45,354 nucleotides of DNA from an uncultured Clostridium sp. (GCA_900552555.1 URZW01000011.1:1-45354); one strand, 5' to 3'. Positions 16,701-26,154 are shown, numbered from the stretch's first letter. The notes: generated from the sequence alone by a model not told the origin. Translations and numbers: made by a program.

Positions 16701-18341
16701 ATGAAGCAAAAAAAGAAACGGTATTTAATTCCAGTGCTTTCAATGTTCTTATTAGGAATATTGATTGCAGCACAAGTTGTAACTGCTACACCTTTAAAGG
16801 AAACAAAAGTTGTAGTAAAATCAGGGTCTACTTTGAAAGGAACATCAGATAATTCAAATTATTTTGATGTGACTGGAAAAGCACTTTCTGTTACCGAAGC
16901 TGAGAAAATTCAAAAACTTTTGAACTCTATTAAGTCAACCGAAAAATTTGGAGTTTATGCAAATAAAATTGATCGGACGAACCATATAGAGGGAAATGTT
17001 TATGCGAATGAAGTTGCTGATTCTAGTAATTTTGTTCTGACTAGAGTTTCGGAAAAACAGGAAGGTGATTTTAGTTATATCGGTAAATCTGATGAATCTA
17101 TCCAGTTAAGTGATGGAGAAAAGATTTTACTTGGCCCAGGAATTAAGGTTAGTAAACCAAATGGAAATCAGACAATTATTAATGGTGGGTATTCTAATAA
17201 TATTACTGCTATCAGTCTGACCGATGAGGAAACTAACAAAAGATCTTTGGAACTTTCAAATAAGCTTGAGGAAATTGCTCAACTTGGAGAGGCTGCTAAA
17301 AACAAAATTGATACATCATTTTATGGTGACAGTACAAATGCTTTTGAAAGTGTTAATAATTTGCTTAAAAAGCCAACTGTTACTACCGGTGATGCAATTA
17401 CCATTACTGGAGGTGCAATATCAATAAATGTTGATTATAAGCAGCTCCTTAATAATGAAGGTGCTTTTGGAAATTTAATTAATAATAATCCTGGTGTTAG
17501 AATTATTGTTAATGTAATATTTACAGATGCACCAAGTGACATTAATATTATGAAAGCATTTAGTAAAAATACCAATGTTGGTACGGAATTCCATAGGCTT
17601 TCACCTTATATCATTTGGAATTTTGGTAATTATTCTGGAAATATTACAATTTCCGAAGAAATGTTAGGTATTATTGTTGCTCCAAAAGCAACAGTTTATC
17701 AGGCTGCTGGTAATTTGAATGGTCAAATTATTTCTAATGTTGCCGGTAATAATGGAGAATTGCATCAGGTTACTGTAACACCAGATGTACCTTCTATACC
17801 AGGAGTACCTGATGAGCCACAAAAACCTGATACTCCAGATAAGCCTAAGCCGTCTGAAGAACCGGAAAAACCTGATACTCCAGATAAGCCTAAGTCGTCT
17901 GAAGAACCGGAAAAACCTGATACTCCGGATAAACCTAAGCCGTCTGAAGAATCGGGAAAACCTGATACTCCGGATAAACCTAAGCCATCCGAGAAGCCGG
18001 AGGAACCAAAAACTCCGGATAATCCAAAACCATCTGAGAAGCCGGAGGAACCAAAAACTCCGGATAATCCAAAACCGTCTGAGAAACCGGAGGAACCAAA
18101 AACTCCGGATAATCCAGAAACTACTTCAGAAACAAAAAATGAAGTAAAAAATGGTTCTAAACCTCAGAGCCAGGAAACTAGTAAAAATGGCACAATTAAT
18201 GAAAAGACACCTGAGCAGTATGCTCCAAAAACTGGAGATGACAGTTATGTATTTTATTCATGTGCATTAGTTATAGCTTTCTTAGTGTTGGCTGGATTAA
18301 TTTATTGTATTTTTGCGACAAAAAATAAAAAAAATAAGTAA
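16701..18341 (+). CDS. Sortase-anchored surface protein with choice-of-anchor A domain and Pro-rich stalk
   Basis: The protein has 546 residues. A signal peptide (MKQKKKRYLIPVLSMFLLG, then AAQVVTA) is followed at about 45-355 by a choice-of-anchor A domain. Its signature end is visible: NFGNYSGNITI, LGIIVAPKATVYQAAGNLNG, QIISNVAGNNGELH. Residues 375-479 are seven 15-residue Pro/Glu/Lys repeats forming a stalk. The tail has APKTG (near 509), a membrane helix and KNKKNK, an LPXTG-type wall-sorting signal. Likely an adhesin displayed on the wall. The ATG at 16701 is set by AAGGAGG; the frame is open upstream to 16662 but without a better start. It has its own terminator. Confidence 0.88.
   Translation: MKQKKKRYLIPVLSMFLLGILIAAQVVTATPLKETKVVVKSGSTLKGTSDNSNYFDVTGKALSVTEAEKIQKLLNSIKSTEKFGVYANKIDRTNHIEGNVYANEVADSSNFVLTRVSEKQEGDFSYIGKSDESIQLSDGEKILLGPGIKVSKPNGNQTIINGGYSNNITAISLTDEETNKRSLELSNKLEEIAQLGEAAKNKIDTSFYGDSTNAFESVNNLLKKPTVTTGDAITITGGAISINVDYKQLLNNEGAFGNLINNNPGVRIIVNVIFTDAPSDINIMKAFSKNTNVGTEFHRLSPYIIWNFGNYSGNITISEEMLGIIVAPKATVYQAAGNLNGQIISNVAGNNGELHQVTVTPDVPSIPGVPDEPQKPDTPDKPKPSEEPEKPDTPDKPKSSEEPEKPDTPDKPKPSEESGKPDTPDKPKPSEKPEEPKTPDNPKPSEKPEEPKTPDNPKPSEKPEEPKTPDNPETTSETKNEVKNGSKPQSQETSKNGTINEKTPEQYAPKTGDDSYVFYSCALVIAFLVLAGLIYCIFATKNKKNK
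17823..18137 (+). repeat. Seven tandem 45-bp repeats encoding the Pro-rich stalk
   Basis: Units of 15 codons (KPDTPDKPKPSEEPE type) appear seven times. The first four are of the KPDTPDK kind and the last three of the EPKTPDN kind, the final one ending degenerate (PETTSETK). The DNA copies are near identical, so copy number probably varies between strains. Confidence 0.9.
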
Positions 18342-18344
18342 CCA

Positions 18345-18374
18345 AAAAGGCAACTCTTATTAGAGTTGCCTTTT
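18345..18374. terminator. Bidirectional terminator between surface protein and secA
   Basis: A perfect 13-bp stem AAAAGGCAACTCT / AGAGTTGCCTTTT with a TATT loop lies 3 bases after the surface-protein stop and 20 bases beyond the restored secA stop. Confidence 0.92.
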
Positions 18375-18394
18375 GAAATCTATTAACTTTGATC

Positions 18395-21149
18395 CTACTT
18401 ATTTTTTCCACAACAATTTTTATATTTCTTACCTGAACCGGCAAATGCAAGGGTCGTTACGACCTATCTTTGGACCTTCATTTACAACAGTTTGACTATT
18501 TTCTGGAGTATTAATTTTTTTACCACCATCAACACTTTGGATGGCCTCCAAAGCAGCGCCTGTGATTTTAGCAGCCTCTTGTCTCTTAACCTCGCCATTT
18601 TGTCTTCTGATATTCATAAGAATCTTAACAACATCAACTTTTATGTTTGCAATCATTTCTTCAAACATATCCATACCTTCCATTCTGTACTTAACAACTG
18701 GATCTTGTTGTCCATAAGCTCTTAAACCAATACCATTTTTTAATTCGTCCATATTATCAATGTGGTTCATCCATTTTTCATCAACAACTTTAAGCATTAC
18801 AACTCTTTCAAGTTCTCTCATTTTTTCAGAAGTAATTTCTTCTTCTTTTACTTGATATTTGTCAGCTGCTTGTTTTTCTAATTCTTCTATAATTGCATTT
18901 GAATCATTTTCATGTTCTTTAATAAAGTTATGCATATCTAATCCAAATTCATTTGTTATTTCCGTATTTAAAGCTTCTACATTAACAGCTTTTCCATCTT
19001 CACCTTCAACAAACATTGCTACAGTTTCTTCTGCTACTGAATTTATCATGTTTAATATATTGCTATGAATGTCTTCTCCGTCAAGAACTTCTCTTCTTTG
19101 TTTGTAAATGATTTCTCTTTGTGCGTTCATAACATCATCATATTTTAATACATTTTTACGAATACTGAAGTTTCTACCTTCAACTTTCTTTTGAGCATTT
19201 TCAACTGCTCTTGAAATTAATCTTGAAGCTATTGGCATATCTTCGTCTGCACCTAATGTATTGTAAACTTTTGTTATTGCATCTCCACCAAAGATTTTCA
19301 TTAAATCATCATCTAGGCCGATAAAGAATCTTGATTCTCCGACATCACCTTGACGTCCAGAACGTCCTCTTAATTGGTTATCAATTCTTCTTGATTCGTG
19401 TCTTTCTGTACCAATTATTTTTAGACCTCCAGCATCTATAACTTTTTGTTTTTCTTCTTTTATTTTTTCATCATATTTTTCAACTAATTTGTTGAATTGT
19501 TCTCTTGCTCTTAATATGTCTTGGTCATCTGTTTCATAATATGTGTTTGATTCTTCTATTAAGTTTTCTGGTACTTTATTTTTTCTCATTTCTTCTTTTG
19601 CTAAGTATTCGCTATTTCCACCTAGCATAATGTCGGTACCACGTCCTGCCATGTTTGTAGCAATTGTAACTGCTCCAAATTTACCAGCTTGGGCAACTAT
19701 CATAGCTTCTTTTTCATGTGATTTTGCGTTTAATACTTCATGTGGTATTCTTTCTTGATCAAGTAATTTGCTTAATTTTTCTGATTTTTCAATTGATACT
19801 GTACCAATTAGAACTGGTTGTCCTTTTTCATGGCTTTCTTTAACACTTTCAACAACAGCTTTAAATTTTGCTCTTTCATTTTTGTATATAACATCATTTT
19901 CGTCTTTTCTAACCATAGGTTTATTTGTTGGTATTTCAACAACGTCTAAGTTATATATTTCTTCAAATTCTGCCTCTTCTGTCATTGCTGTACCAGTCAT
20001 ACCAGATAATTTATCATACATTCTAAAGAAGTTTTGGAATGTTATTGTTGCAAGTGTTTTTGATTCGTCTGCAATTTTGACTTTTTCTTTTGCTTCAATT
20101 GCTTGATGTAATCCATTGTTGTATCTTCTTCCATACATGATACGTCCTGTAAATTCGTCTACAATTAAAACTTCTCCATCTTTTACGATGTAGTCTATAT
20201 CTTTCTTCATTACTCCATTTGCTCTTAATGCTTGGTTTACATGGTGTACTATTGTAGAGTTTTCTAGGTCATTGAAGTTTTCTAGATTAAAGAATTCTTC
20301 TGCTTTTTTAATACCTTTTTGTGTTAATGATGCAGATTTTGCTTTTAAGTCTACAATGTAATCATATTTTTCGTTGTCTTCTGCTTGTTCAAAATCTTTT
20401 ACATCTTCTTCTACTATAACTTTTGCTTCTAATTTTTTTACGAAGTTATCTGCTCTTTTATATAAATCTGAAGATTCGTTTGCTCTACCAGATATGATAA
20501 GTGGTGTTCTTGCTTCATCTATTAAAATACTATCAATTTCATCGACAATTGCATAGTGTAATCCTCTTTGTACTAATTGATTTTGATAAATTACCATGTT
20601 ATCTCTTAGATAATCAAATCCAAATTCGTTATTTGTACCATATGTGATATCTGCTGCATATGCTTTTTGTTTTGCTTGTGGGTCCATTCCTGCAATTACT
20701 AATCCTACTGAAAGTCCTAAAAATTTATATAATTTTCCCATCCATTCACTATCTCTTTTTGCTAGGTAGTCATTTACTGTAATTACATGAACTCCTTTTC
20801 CTTCTAGTGCATTTAAGTATACTGGTAACGTTGCAACTAATGTTTTTCCTTCACCAGTTTTCATTTCGGCAATTCTTCCTTGGTGTAATATAATTCCACC
20901 TATTAATTGGACATCAAAGTGTCTCATTCCTAATGCTCTTTTTGATGCTTCTCTTACAACTGCAAATGCTTCTGGTAATATGTCATCTAATGTTTTTCCT
21001 TCTGCTAGTTGTTTTTTGAAATATTCTGTTTTTCCTTTTAATTCATGGTCTGTTAATTTTTTCATTTCTGGTTCTAAACTGTTGATTTTGTTTACTATTG
21101 GCATTACTCTTTTTACTTCTTTTTCACTATATGTTTTGAATATTTTCAT
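18395..21149 (-). CDS. secA: Protein translocase ATPase SecA, C-terminal frameshift
   Basis: The motor of the Sec export pathway. Walker A is in MKTGEGKTLVATL, with YGTNNEFGFDYLRDNM, VDEIDSILIDEARTPLIIS, TNMAGRGTDIMLGG and GRSGRQGDVGESRF all intact. The reading frame as found ends at 18429 with RNDPCICRFR. If one of the two G (plus strand) at 18440-18441 is removed, it continues as CGSGKKYKNCCGKNK to a stop at 18395, restoring the zinc-binding tail (CxCx8CC) and giving 917 residues. That tail binds SecB or ribosomes in other bacteria and is dispensable for the motor. The start at 21149 fits AGGAGG (10 bases); the ATG at 21158 is only one base from it. A good promoter lies upstream. Confidence 0.95.
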
Positions 21150-21226
21150 TTGGTACATTCCTCCTAAGTTTATTTTTTATATTGTGGGAATTTTTCTGCT
21201 GTTAATTTTCCCTTTTGTACTTTGTT

Positions 21227-21255
21227 ACTATATCACTAAAAACTTTTTTTAGCAA
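21227..21255 (-). promoter_or_regulatory. Promoter for secA
   Basis: Minus strand TTGCTA (21250-21255), 17-base spacer, TATAGT (21227-21232), about 80 bases before the secA start. Confidence 0.6.
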
Positions 21256-21378
21256 GTAGTTTTAACAAAAAAATAAGCATAATTTTTTTATTGTTAAATA
21301 CATTTTAGTATGTACTATAAGAATTTGTCTTTTACATGTTAAATTATTGTAAATTGGAACTTGAAAAGGGGTTTTTGT

Positions 21379-21930
21379 ATGTTTGTATTTAATGTTAAAA
21401 TTAATGGAAGTAAGATTTTTAAATATTTTTTTATTGGTGTAATTGTTTTATTAATTATTATTTTAGGAATTGTAATGTATAGAGTTTTTGGCGGTGCTAA
21501 TAATGCATATAAATCTCAGCGTTGTTTTCCTCAAAATGGTGTTTCTGAAATCCTGCCAAGAAATTATACAAATATTTTAAAGACTGTTCATGAAAATATC
21601 GATTCTTATGTTGGTAAAAAGATTTGCTTTACAGGCTATGTTTATAGGGTTTTAGATTTGCAAGATAATCAATTTGTTCTGGCTCGTGACATGATTGTTA
21701 GTTCTAATTCCCAGTCTGTTGTTGTTGGCTTTTTGTGTGAGTGCGATAATGCTAAAAATTTTACTGATAATTCGTGGGTTAAGGTTACTGGTACTATTGT
21801 GAAAGGTGATTATCACGGTGATATGCCTATTGTTAAAATTACTGATATAAAAAGTGTTGATAAGCCTTCTTCTGATGAGTATGTTTATCCTCCTGATGAT
21901 AGTTATATTCCTACGGCTGGGATATTATAA
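21379..21930 (+). CDS. Membrane-anchored protein with YcgQ C-terminal-like domain
   Basis: The protein has 183 residues. A basic start and one membrane helix (about 16-35) are followed by an extracytoplasmic domain: YVGKKICFTGYVYR, DNQFVLARDMIV, VGFLCECDNA, NSWVKVTGTI, MPIVKITDIKS. This pattern matches the C-terminal beta-barrel of the YcgQ / TIGR03943 family, which is normally fused to a multi-spanning N-terminal half next to a permease (YcgR). Here the domain stands alone behind a single helix and no permease gene is adjacent. The function of the family is not settled; metal or chaperone roles are speculative. The ATG at 21379 fits AAAAGGGG; the TTG at 21361 is rejected. Confidence 0.75.
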   Translation: MFVFNVKINGSKIFKYFFIGVIVLLIIILGIVMYRVFGGANNAYKSQRCFPQNGVSEILPRNYTNILKTVHENIDSYVGKKICFTGYVYRVLDLQDNQFVLARDMIVSSNSQSVVVGFLCECDNAKNFTDNSWVKVTGTIVKGDYHGDMPIVKITDIKSVDKPSSDEYVYPPDDSYIPTAGIL

Positions 21931-21967
21931 AAGATAAAAATTGAGAAAATTCTCAATCTTTATCTTT
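21930..21967. terminator. Bidirectional terminator
   Basis: AAAGATAAA-a-ATTGAGAA pairs with TTCTCAAT-c-TTTATCTTT (17 of 18 positions) with a tiny AT-rich loop. It overlaps the last codons of the convergent zeta-toxin gene. Confidence 0.85.
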
Positions 21968-22856
21968 GTAATTCATTTTTAGCTAATTCTTGTAGGAAAT
22001 CGCTTTGAAGTTCATTTAATCCATTTAACGAATTTTGTGTTAATTGTTCATTAACTCCATAATTTACTATTGTGTTTTTGGCATTTTTAATTCTAGATAA
22101 ATAATTTTCAGGATCTTCTAATAATTTTTGTCTTTGCTTTGCTCTTTCTTTAATTAGTGCTTCATTAAAATTATTGTATGTATTATTCATTGTTTTTGAA
22201 AATTTTAATATTGGTGGTTTATTAATATTTTCACCACGAATATAAACATTTATATCATCACATAATCCGAAATCATCTAATTTTTTTATTTCTGGTACAA
22301 ATGCATCATACATTCTAATTTGTGTTTCTTTTGAACATCCTCTTGGTGTAAGCGAAGCTAATAGCATTGCTGCTTCCCTTTCATAACATGATAGTCTGCT
22401 TTCAAACAAGTCTGTTGCTATTACATTTACTATTATTTTGTATCCATGTTCTTTAAATTTTCTTGTTAATTCAATATCTGAATCTCCTTTATCTAAAGTA
22501 TTTTCATTTATAATATTGATTTTATTATTCATTAATTCTTCATATATTTTGGGCGCTGCTGGTCTTACAAACTGTCTTGTAATTCTATAACATTCTTCTG
22601 GTAATTCTTCTAATGCATCTTCATAATTCGGATGAAATTCGGCTATTTTATCTGAATTTATTGAATATGCCTTTTCACCTTTATCTTTAAATTCCTTTTT
22701 AAAATGCATTTCTATTGCTGTTTTTCCTGCACCAGGACCTGCTGAAATATATATCAAACTTGGATTATTTGAAATTGTTGATGATGCATATGCATCTGTT
22801 AATAATCTGTTTATCCCCATTTGAATGTCTATTGGTGTTAAATTATATTTTTCCAT
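21960..22856 (-). CDS. Zeta-toxin family kinase
   Basis: The protein has 298 residues. Walker A AGPGAGKTAIEM (about 33-44), the substrate-side NSDKIAEFHPNYEDAL (the catalytic Asp region of zeta/PezT), RITRQFVRPAAPKIYEELM and ENTLDKGD are all present, as is an Arg-rich middle (YEREAAMLLA, LTPRGCSKE). Zeta toxins phosphorylate UDP-N-acetylglucosamine and so block wall synthesis, and they are normally held by an antitoxin encoded just upstream. Here a 70-residue ORF lies 4 bases upstream. The C-terminal 80 residues are helical and charged. The ATG at 22856 has AAGGAGTG. The gene shares an operon with the small protein and the PHP enzyme. Confidence 0.85.
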   Translation of the reverse strand: MEKYNLTPIDIQMGINRLLTDAYASSTISNNPSLIYISAGPGAGKTAIEMHFKKEFKDKGEKAYSINSDKIAEFHPNYEDALEELPEECYRITRQFVRPAAPKIYEELMNNKINIINENTLDKGDSDIELTRKFKEHGYKIIVNVIATDLFESRLSCYEREAAMLLASLTPRGCSKETQIRMYDAFVPEIKKLDDFGLCDDINVYIRGENINKPPILKFSKTMNNTYNNFNEALIKERAKQRQKLLEDPENYLSRIKNAKNTIVNYGVNEQLTQNSLNGLNELQSDFLQELAKNELQR

Positions 22857-22860
22857 TTTT

Positions 22861-23073
22861 TCACTCCTTGCTATTTTTTATTTCTTCTAAATATACATTA
22901 TATACTTTATTTATAGTTTTTTCATCTAATTCGTAAATTTTATCTCTTTCTTCAACTAATGTATTTAATTTTTCTTTAAATACTGAAAAATCCTTATCCT
23001 TATTGTCTTTTATTGTATGAAGAATCTTTAGTTCAATAATTTCTAAAGCAACCTCTACTTTTAATTCATCCAT
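22861..23073 (-). CDS. Small helical protein, candidate antitoxin of the zeta toxin
   Basis: The protein has 70 residues (MDELKVEVALEIIELKILHT, then KDNKDKDFSVFKEKLNTLVE). It is acidic and all helical, like epsilon antitoxins, but no clear epsilon/PezA sequence similarity is seen and there is no helix-turn-helix. Position is the main argument: it ends 4 bases before the toxin start. The ATG at 23073 follows AAGGAG; the frame is open to TTG 23094, but that would overlap the PHP gene and lacks a site. Confidence 0.6.
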   Translation of the reverse strand: MDELKVEVALEIIELKILHTIKDNKDKDFSVFKEKLNTLVEERDKIYELDEKTINKVYNVYLEEIKNSKE

Positions 23074-23084
23074 TTCATTTCTCC

Positions 23085-23963
23085 TTAAATCCAATCTTGA
23101 ATAATTTTTTTATCTATATTCAAATTCCCATATCCTGTTGCCAAACTAATTTTTTCCTTATTTAATCCGTGATAATCGCTTCCACCACTCTTATACAATT
23201 TTTTTCTGTTACATAAATTTATAAGATATTGTGTTTGTTCTTCACTAAAATCTGTGTAAAAACATTCGATTCCATCAATTTCATAATTTTCAACTAATGT
23301 TTCAATAAATTCTTTTTTATTTTCTACCCATTTATATATAAATAGATGTGGCATAAATACCAATCCACTTGCTTTTTTGATGGCATTTATTGTTTGTTTT
23401 AATGTTGGATAGTCTTCACTTTTATCAATATATAATATATGCTCGGGGTTGTTACAATACTTTCTATTAAAACCTGAAAATTCTGTCCACATATCTTCTG
23501 GCATTATATTTTGATTTTCTGGATGCTTTTTTAGTTCTGAATAAATTGTAAAACTAGCCCAGTCATTTTTTGGATTCCATATAATTTTATCTTTATCACT
23601 TAAACTTAATCCCATCTTTTTACATTTTTCATATAACAAATTAAAATATTTAATTTGTAATGTGTCTCTTTGCTTGTCTTTATAAAATTCTTGCATCCAT
23701 CTGTTCATTACATCTGTATTAATTTTATATCCTAGTACTTCTATGGTTCTTTTTTGATATGTACATTTAATTTCTATTCCAGGTATTATTTTTCCTGAAA
23801 AGATGTTAGAAATATTTATTCTTTTTAGCTTATCATATCCATTACAGTTGTCATGATCAGTTATAGATATGTATTCTAAATTTAAAGTCTCTGCTTTTTT
23901 TAACAGTTCTTCTACTGTATCAGTTCCATCTGAATTATTTGTATGTATATGTAAATCTATCAT
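23085..23963 (-). CDS. PHP-domain metal-dependent phosphoesterase
   Basis: The protein has 292 residues. It starts MIDLHIHTNNSDGTDTVEEL (HxH metal motif and the D-G-T motif), with ISITDHDNCNGYDKLKRI (second motif), PGIEIKC, VFMPHLF and GGSDYHG near the end. All PHP metal ligands are therefore in place. The family includes phosphoesterases such as the RNase AM and histidinol-phosphatase types; the substrate cannot be told. It is first in an operon with the candidate antitoxin and zeta toxin (the next start is 11 bases past its stop). AGAGGAG precedes the ATG. Confidence 0.85.
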   Translation of the reverse strand: MIDLHIHTNNSDGTDTVEELLKKAETLNLEYISITDHDNCNGYDKLKRINISNIFSGKIIPGIEIKCTYQKRTIEVLGYKINTDVMNRWMQEFYKDKQRDTLQIKYFNLLYEKCKKMGLSLSDKDKIIWNPKNDWASFTIYSELKKHPENQNIMPEDMWTEFSGFNRKYCNNPEHILYIDKSEDYPTLKQTINAIKKASGLVFMPHLFIYKWVENKKEFIETLVENYEIDGIECFYTDFSEEQTQYLINLCNRKKLYKSGGSDYHGLNKEKISLATGYGNLNIDKKIIQDWI

Positions 23964-24095
23964 AAAATACTCCTCTCTTAAAATATAATTTTATTTATTT
24001 TATCATATTTATTAAATTATGTATATATTTTTATAAAATTTAGCAAACCATAGTAGAATGGTCTACTTATTTTAACTAATTAAATGTAGGAATAT

Positions 24096-24125
24096 AAACT
24101 TTTTAAGATATTTCTTAAAAAGTTT
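24096..24125 (-). terminator. Hairpin after ytvI
   Basis: A perfect 12-bp stem AAACTTTTTAAG / CTTAAAAAGTTT with a 6-base loop, 90 bases past the ytvI stop. The T run is short. It may also act in the leader of the PHP operon. Confidence 0.55.
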
Positions 24126-24216
24126 ATAAAAACAATACCTAATCTTATTATAATATACTTTCCATTTTATGTCAAACAATATAAATGAAAAATCCTATAT
24201 AAATTGTAACAGAACA

Positions 24217-25314
24217 TTATTTACTATCCATAATACTTTTAAATACTCCTTCATCTATTAAAGTTGCAAAAACATTTTTTATTATAATCAAAATAATAGG
24301 ACCAACAAGCATACCTAAAACACCAATAAACTTAAAACCTGTATACATAGCAATTAGTGTAAAAATCGGATGTGTACCAATATGCTTACTAACTAACTTA
24401 GGTTCTAAAAATTGTCTTACCATTGACATTATAATTAACAAAACAATAATTGCAATACCTAATTTTAAATCACCATTTAAACCAGAAATAATAGCCCATG
24501 GGACCATAACTGTTCCAGAACCTAAAATTGGTAAAGCATCAACAAAACCGATAAATAAAGCCATTAATAACGGAAATTCTATGTTGAAATTTGCAAATTT
24601 TAAAATATATAACCCTACTAAAGAAATTATAAAAGACACTAAAATAAGCGTAGCTTCTGCTTTTAAATATCCGCCTAATGTTTTGGTCAAATCTTTTATG
24701 TGTGTCCCAACTTTAAATACCCATCTTTTGGGAAAATGGTGTTCTATTTGATCTAAAATATATACTTTATCAACACATATTAAATATAAAGCCATAATTG
24801 TTACTACAAAATATATTATAATTGATGGCATAGATGTAATAACATTTAATAAACCTGTCAAAAAGTTTCTAACCCATCCTGATACAGAGGTTAATACATC
24901 GCCTGTTGAATTTTGGATTATTGATGTTATTTCGGTTGGTAAATGTATTTTATTGAAATCAAACCTTCCTGTAAAATTTTGAAATAATATGTATGCTTTT
25001 TCTACATATCTATTTAAATCTTGCAATAAGTTTGATGCTTCTGAAATTAGTGCTACTATCCCCCACACCATTGCTCCTATTATTATTGCTGATACTATTA
25101 TAAATATAATTATTGAGCTAGCTTTTCTTGTGAATTTACATTTTTTCATTATAAATCTTATTGCTGGTTCTATCATTAATGATATTATAAATGCTATTAA
25201 AAATGGTGTGTAAAATATTGCTAGTTTGAATGCAAAAAATAAACCAACTAATATTAGTATAACATATAAAAATCTCTTAAGAACTCTTGTCCAATATGAC
25301 ATGTCTATGATCAT
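24217..25314 (-). CDS. ytvI: AI-2E-family membrane protein, YtvI type (sporulation)
   Basis: The protein has 365 residues with about eight hydrophobic helices. The opening RFLYVILILVGLFFAFKLAI and YTPFLIAFIISLMIEPAIRF, a soluble coiled segment after helix 3, and the ending LPILGSGTVMVPWAII with EPKLVSKHIGTHPIFTLIA are typical of the AI-2E/PerM family. The N-terminal pattern fits the sporulation protein YtvI. Other members export small molecules; YtvI has no proven substrate. The ATG at 25314 follows AGGAGA by about 10 bases. It is monocistronic, between the PHP operon and the CBS gene. Confidence 0.8.
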   Translation of the reverse strand: MIIDMSYWTRVLKRFLYVILILVGLFFAFKLAIFYTPFLIAFIISLMIEPAIRFIMKKCKFTRKASSIIIFIIVSAIIIGAMVWGIVALISEASNLLQDLNRYVEKAYILFQNFTGRFDFNKIHLPTEITSIIQNSTGDVLTSVSGWVRNFLTGLLNVITSMPSIIIYFVVTIMALYLICVDKVYILDQIEHHFPKRWVFKVGTHIKDLTKTLGGYLKAEATLILVSFIISLVGLYILKFANFNIEFPLLMALFIGFVDALPILGSGTVMVPWAIISGLNGDLKLGIAIIVLLIIMSMVRQFLEPKLVSKHIGTHPIFTLIAMYTGFKFIGVLGMLVGPIILIIIKNVFATLIDEGVFKSIMDSK

Positions 25315-25370
25315 TTTTTCTTATCTCCTATGTAATTAGTATATGTTAATTTTTGGTTAGTATACACTAT

Positions 25371-25468
25371 AATAAGAAAAGTCCATGCAAGGAATGTAAA
25401 TATTTTATTTTAGACAAATTCTTGCGTTAAAAATAAAAATATTTACCATCAACAGGACTTTTCTTATT
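25371..25468. repeat. 98-bp palindromic element
   Basis: AATAAGAAAAGTCC and its exact inverse (14 bp) close an element with an internal loop, a second stem (GTAAATATTTTATTTTA against a near-perfect inverse ending ATATTTAC) and a 15-base apical loop. It lies between ytvI and the CBS gene. It may be the CBS gene terminator or a small mobile palindrome. It shows no clear identity to the larger palindromic family further right. Confidence 0.6.
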
Positions 25469-25513
25469 AATATATTAGTGAAGCTATGCAATTTTTCTAA
25501 TATAATACACTTT

Positions 25514-25960
25514 CTAATAATTATTTTTATTAGAATTACAATTGCAAATATCACTTATTGTGTCACAAACTTGTTGTCTACCAAGTTGAATATCTTTTTG
25601 TGCTAAATCTCCTAAAGTTAAGATTCCTATAACATGATTATCCTCATCACATACTGGTAATCTTCTTATTTGATTATTTGCCATTTTACTTTCTGCATTC
25701 GTCATATCATCATCTTGTTTACAAGTACATAAATTTGTAGACATTATATCACTTGCTGTTGTTTGTGAACAATCTTTGTCACATGCAACAGTTCTTAATA
25801 AAATGTCTCTATCTGTTAATATTCCACATATACAGTTGTTGTTGTCACATACTGGTATACATCCTATATGGTTTTCTCTCATTAATTTGGCTACTTCTGT
25901 TATTTTTGTTTCTGGTTTTACACAACATACATCATCACACATACAGTCTTTTACTTTCAT
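25514..25960 (-). CDS. Cysteine-rich CBS-pair protein
   Basis: The protein has 148 residues and two CBS domains: VAKLMRENHIGCIPVCD with GILTDRDILLR, and ESKMANNQIRRLPVCDEDNH with GILTLGDLAQKD. CBS pairs bind adenosine nucleotides and usually act as sensors. This one is unusual in its 16 cysteines, including CMCDDVCC near the start, CICG, CTC and CNC near the end. That points to bound metal, disulphides or redox sensing, which is inference. The ATG has AAAGGAG. It lies alone between two AT-rich gaps. Confidence 0.88.
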   Translation of the reverse strand: MKVKDCMCDDVCCVKPETKITEVAKLMRENHIGCIPVCDNNNCICGILTDRDILLRTVACDKDCSQTTASDIMSTNLCTCKQDDDMTNAESKMANNQIRRLPVCDEDNHVIGILTLGDLAQKDIQLGRQQVCDTISDICNCNSNKNNY

Positions 25961-26134
25961 TTTATAATTCTCCTTTCAAATAATAATGTTTGAAAAATTA
26001 AAATTATAAATTTTTTGCCTAATTTTTATATTGCAATTTTCTTTTACTTTTAATTTTCATTTATTATTATTTGTTAAAAAGAAAAAAATATACAAAATTT
26101 AATTTGCATATTTACTATATTTTTCCAATTTTAA

Positions 26135-26154
26135 AAGAGTGCCAAAGCACTCTT
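26135..26154 (-). terminator. Terminator of the 77-residue gene
   Basis: AAGAGTGC-CAAA-GCACTCTT is a perfect 8-bp stem overlapping the stop codon at 26153-26155. The minus strand continues into TTTTAA. Confidence 0.8.

Noticed and set aside
17823..18137. Regular 45-bp repeats as a CRISPR-like array
   Set aside because: The repeats are in frame, adjoin without spacers, and encode a Pro-rich stalk.
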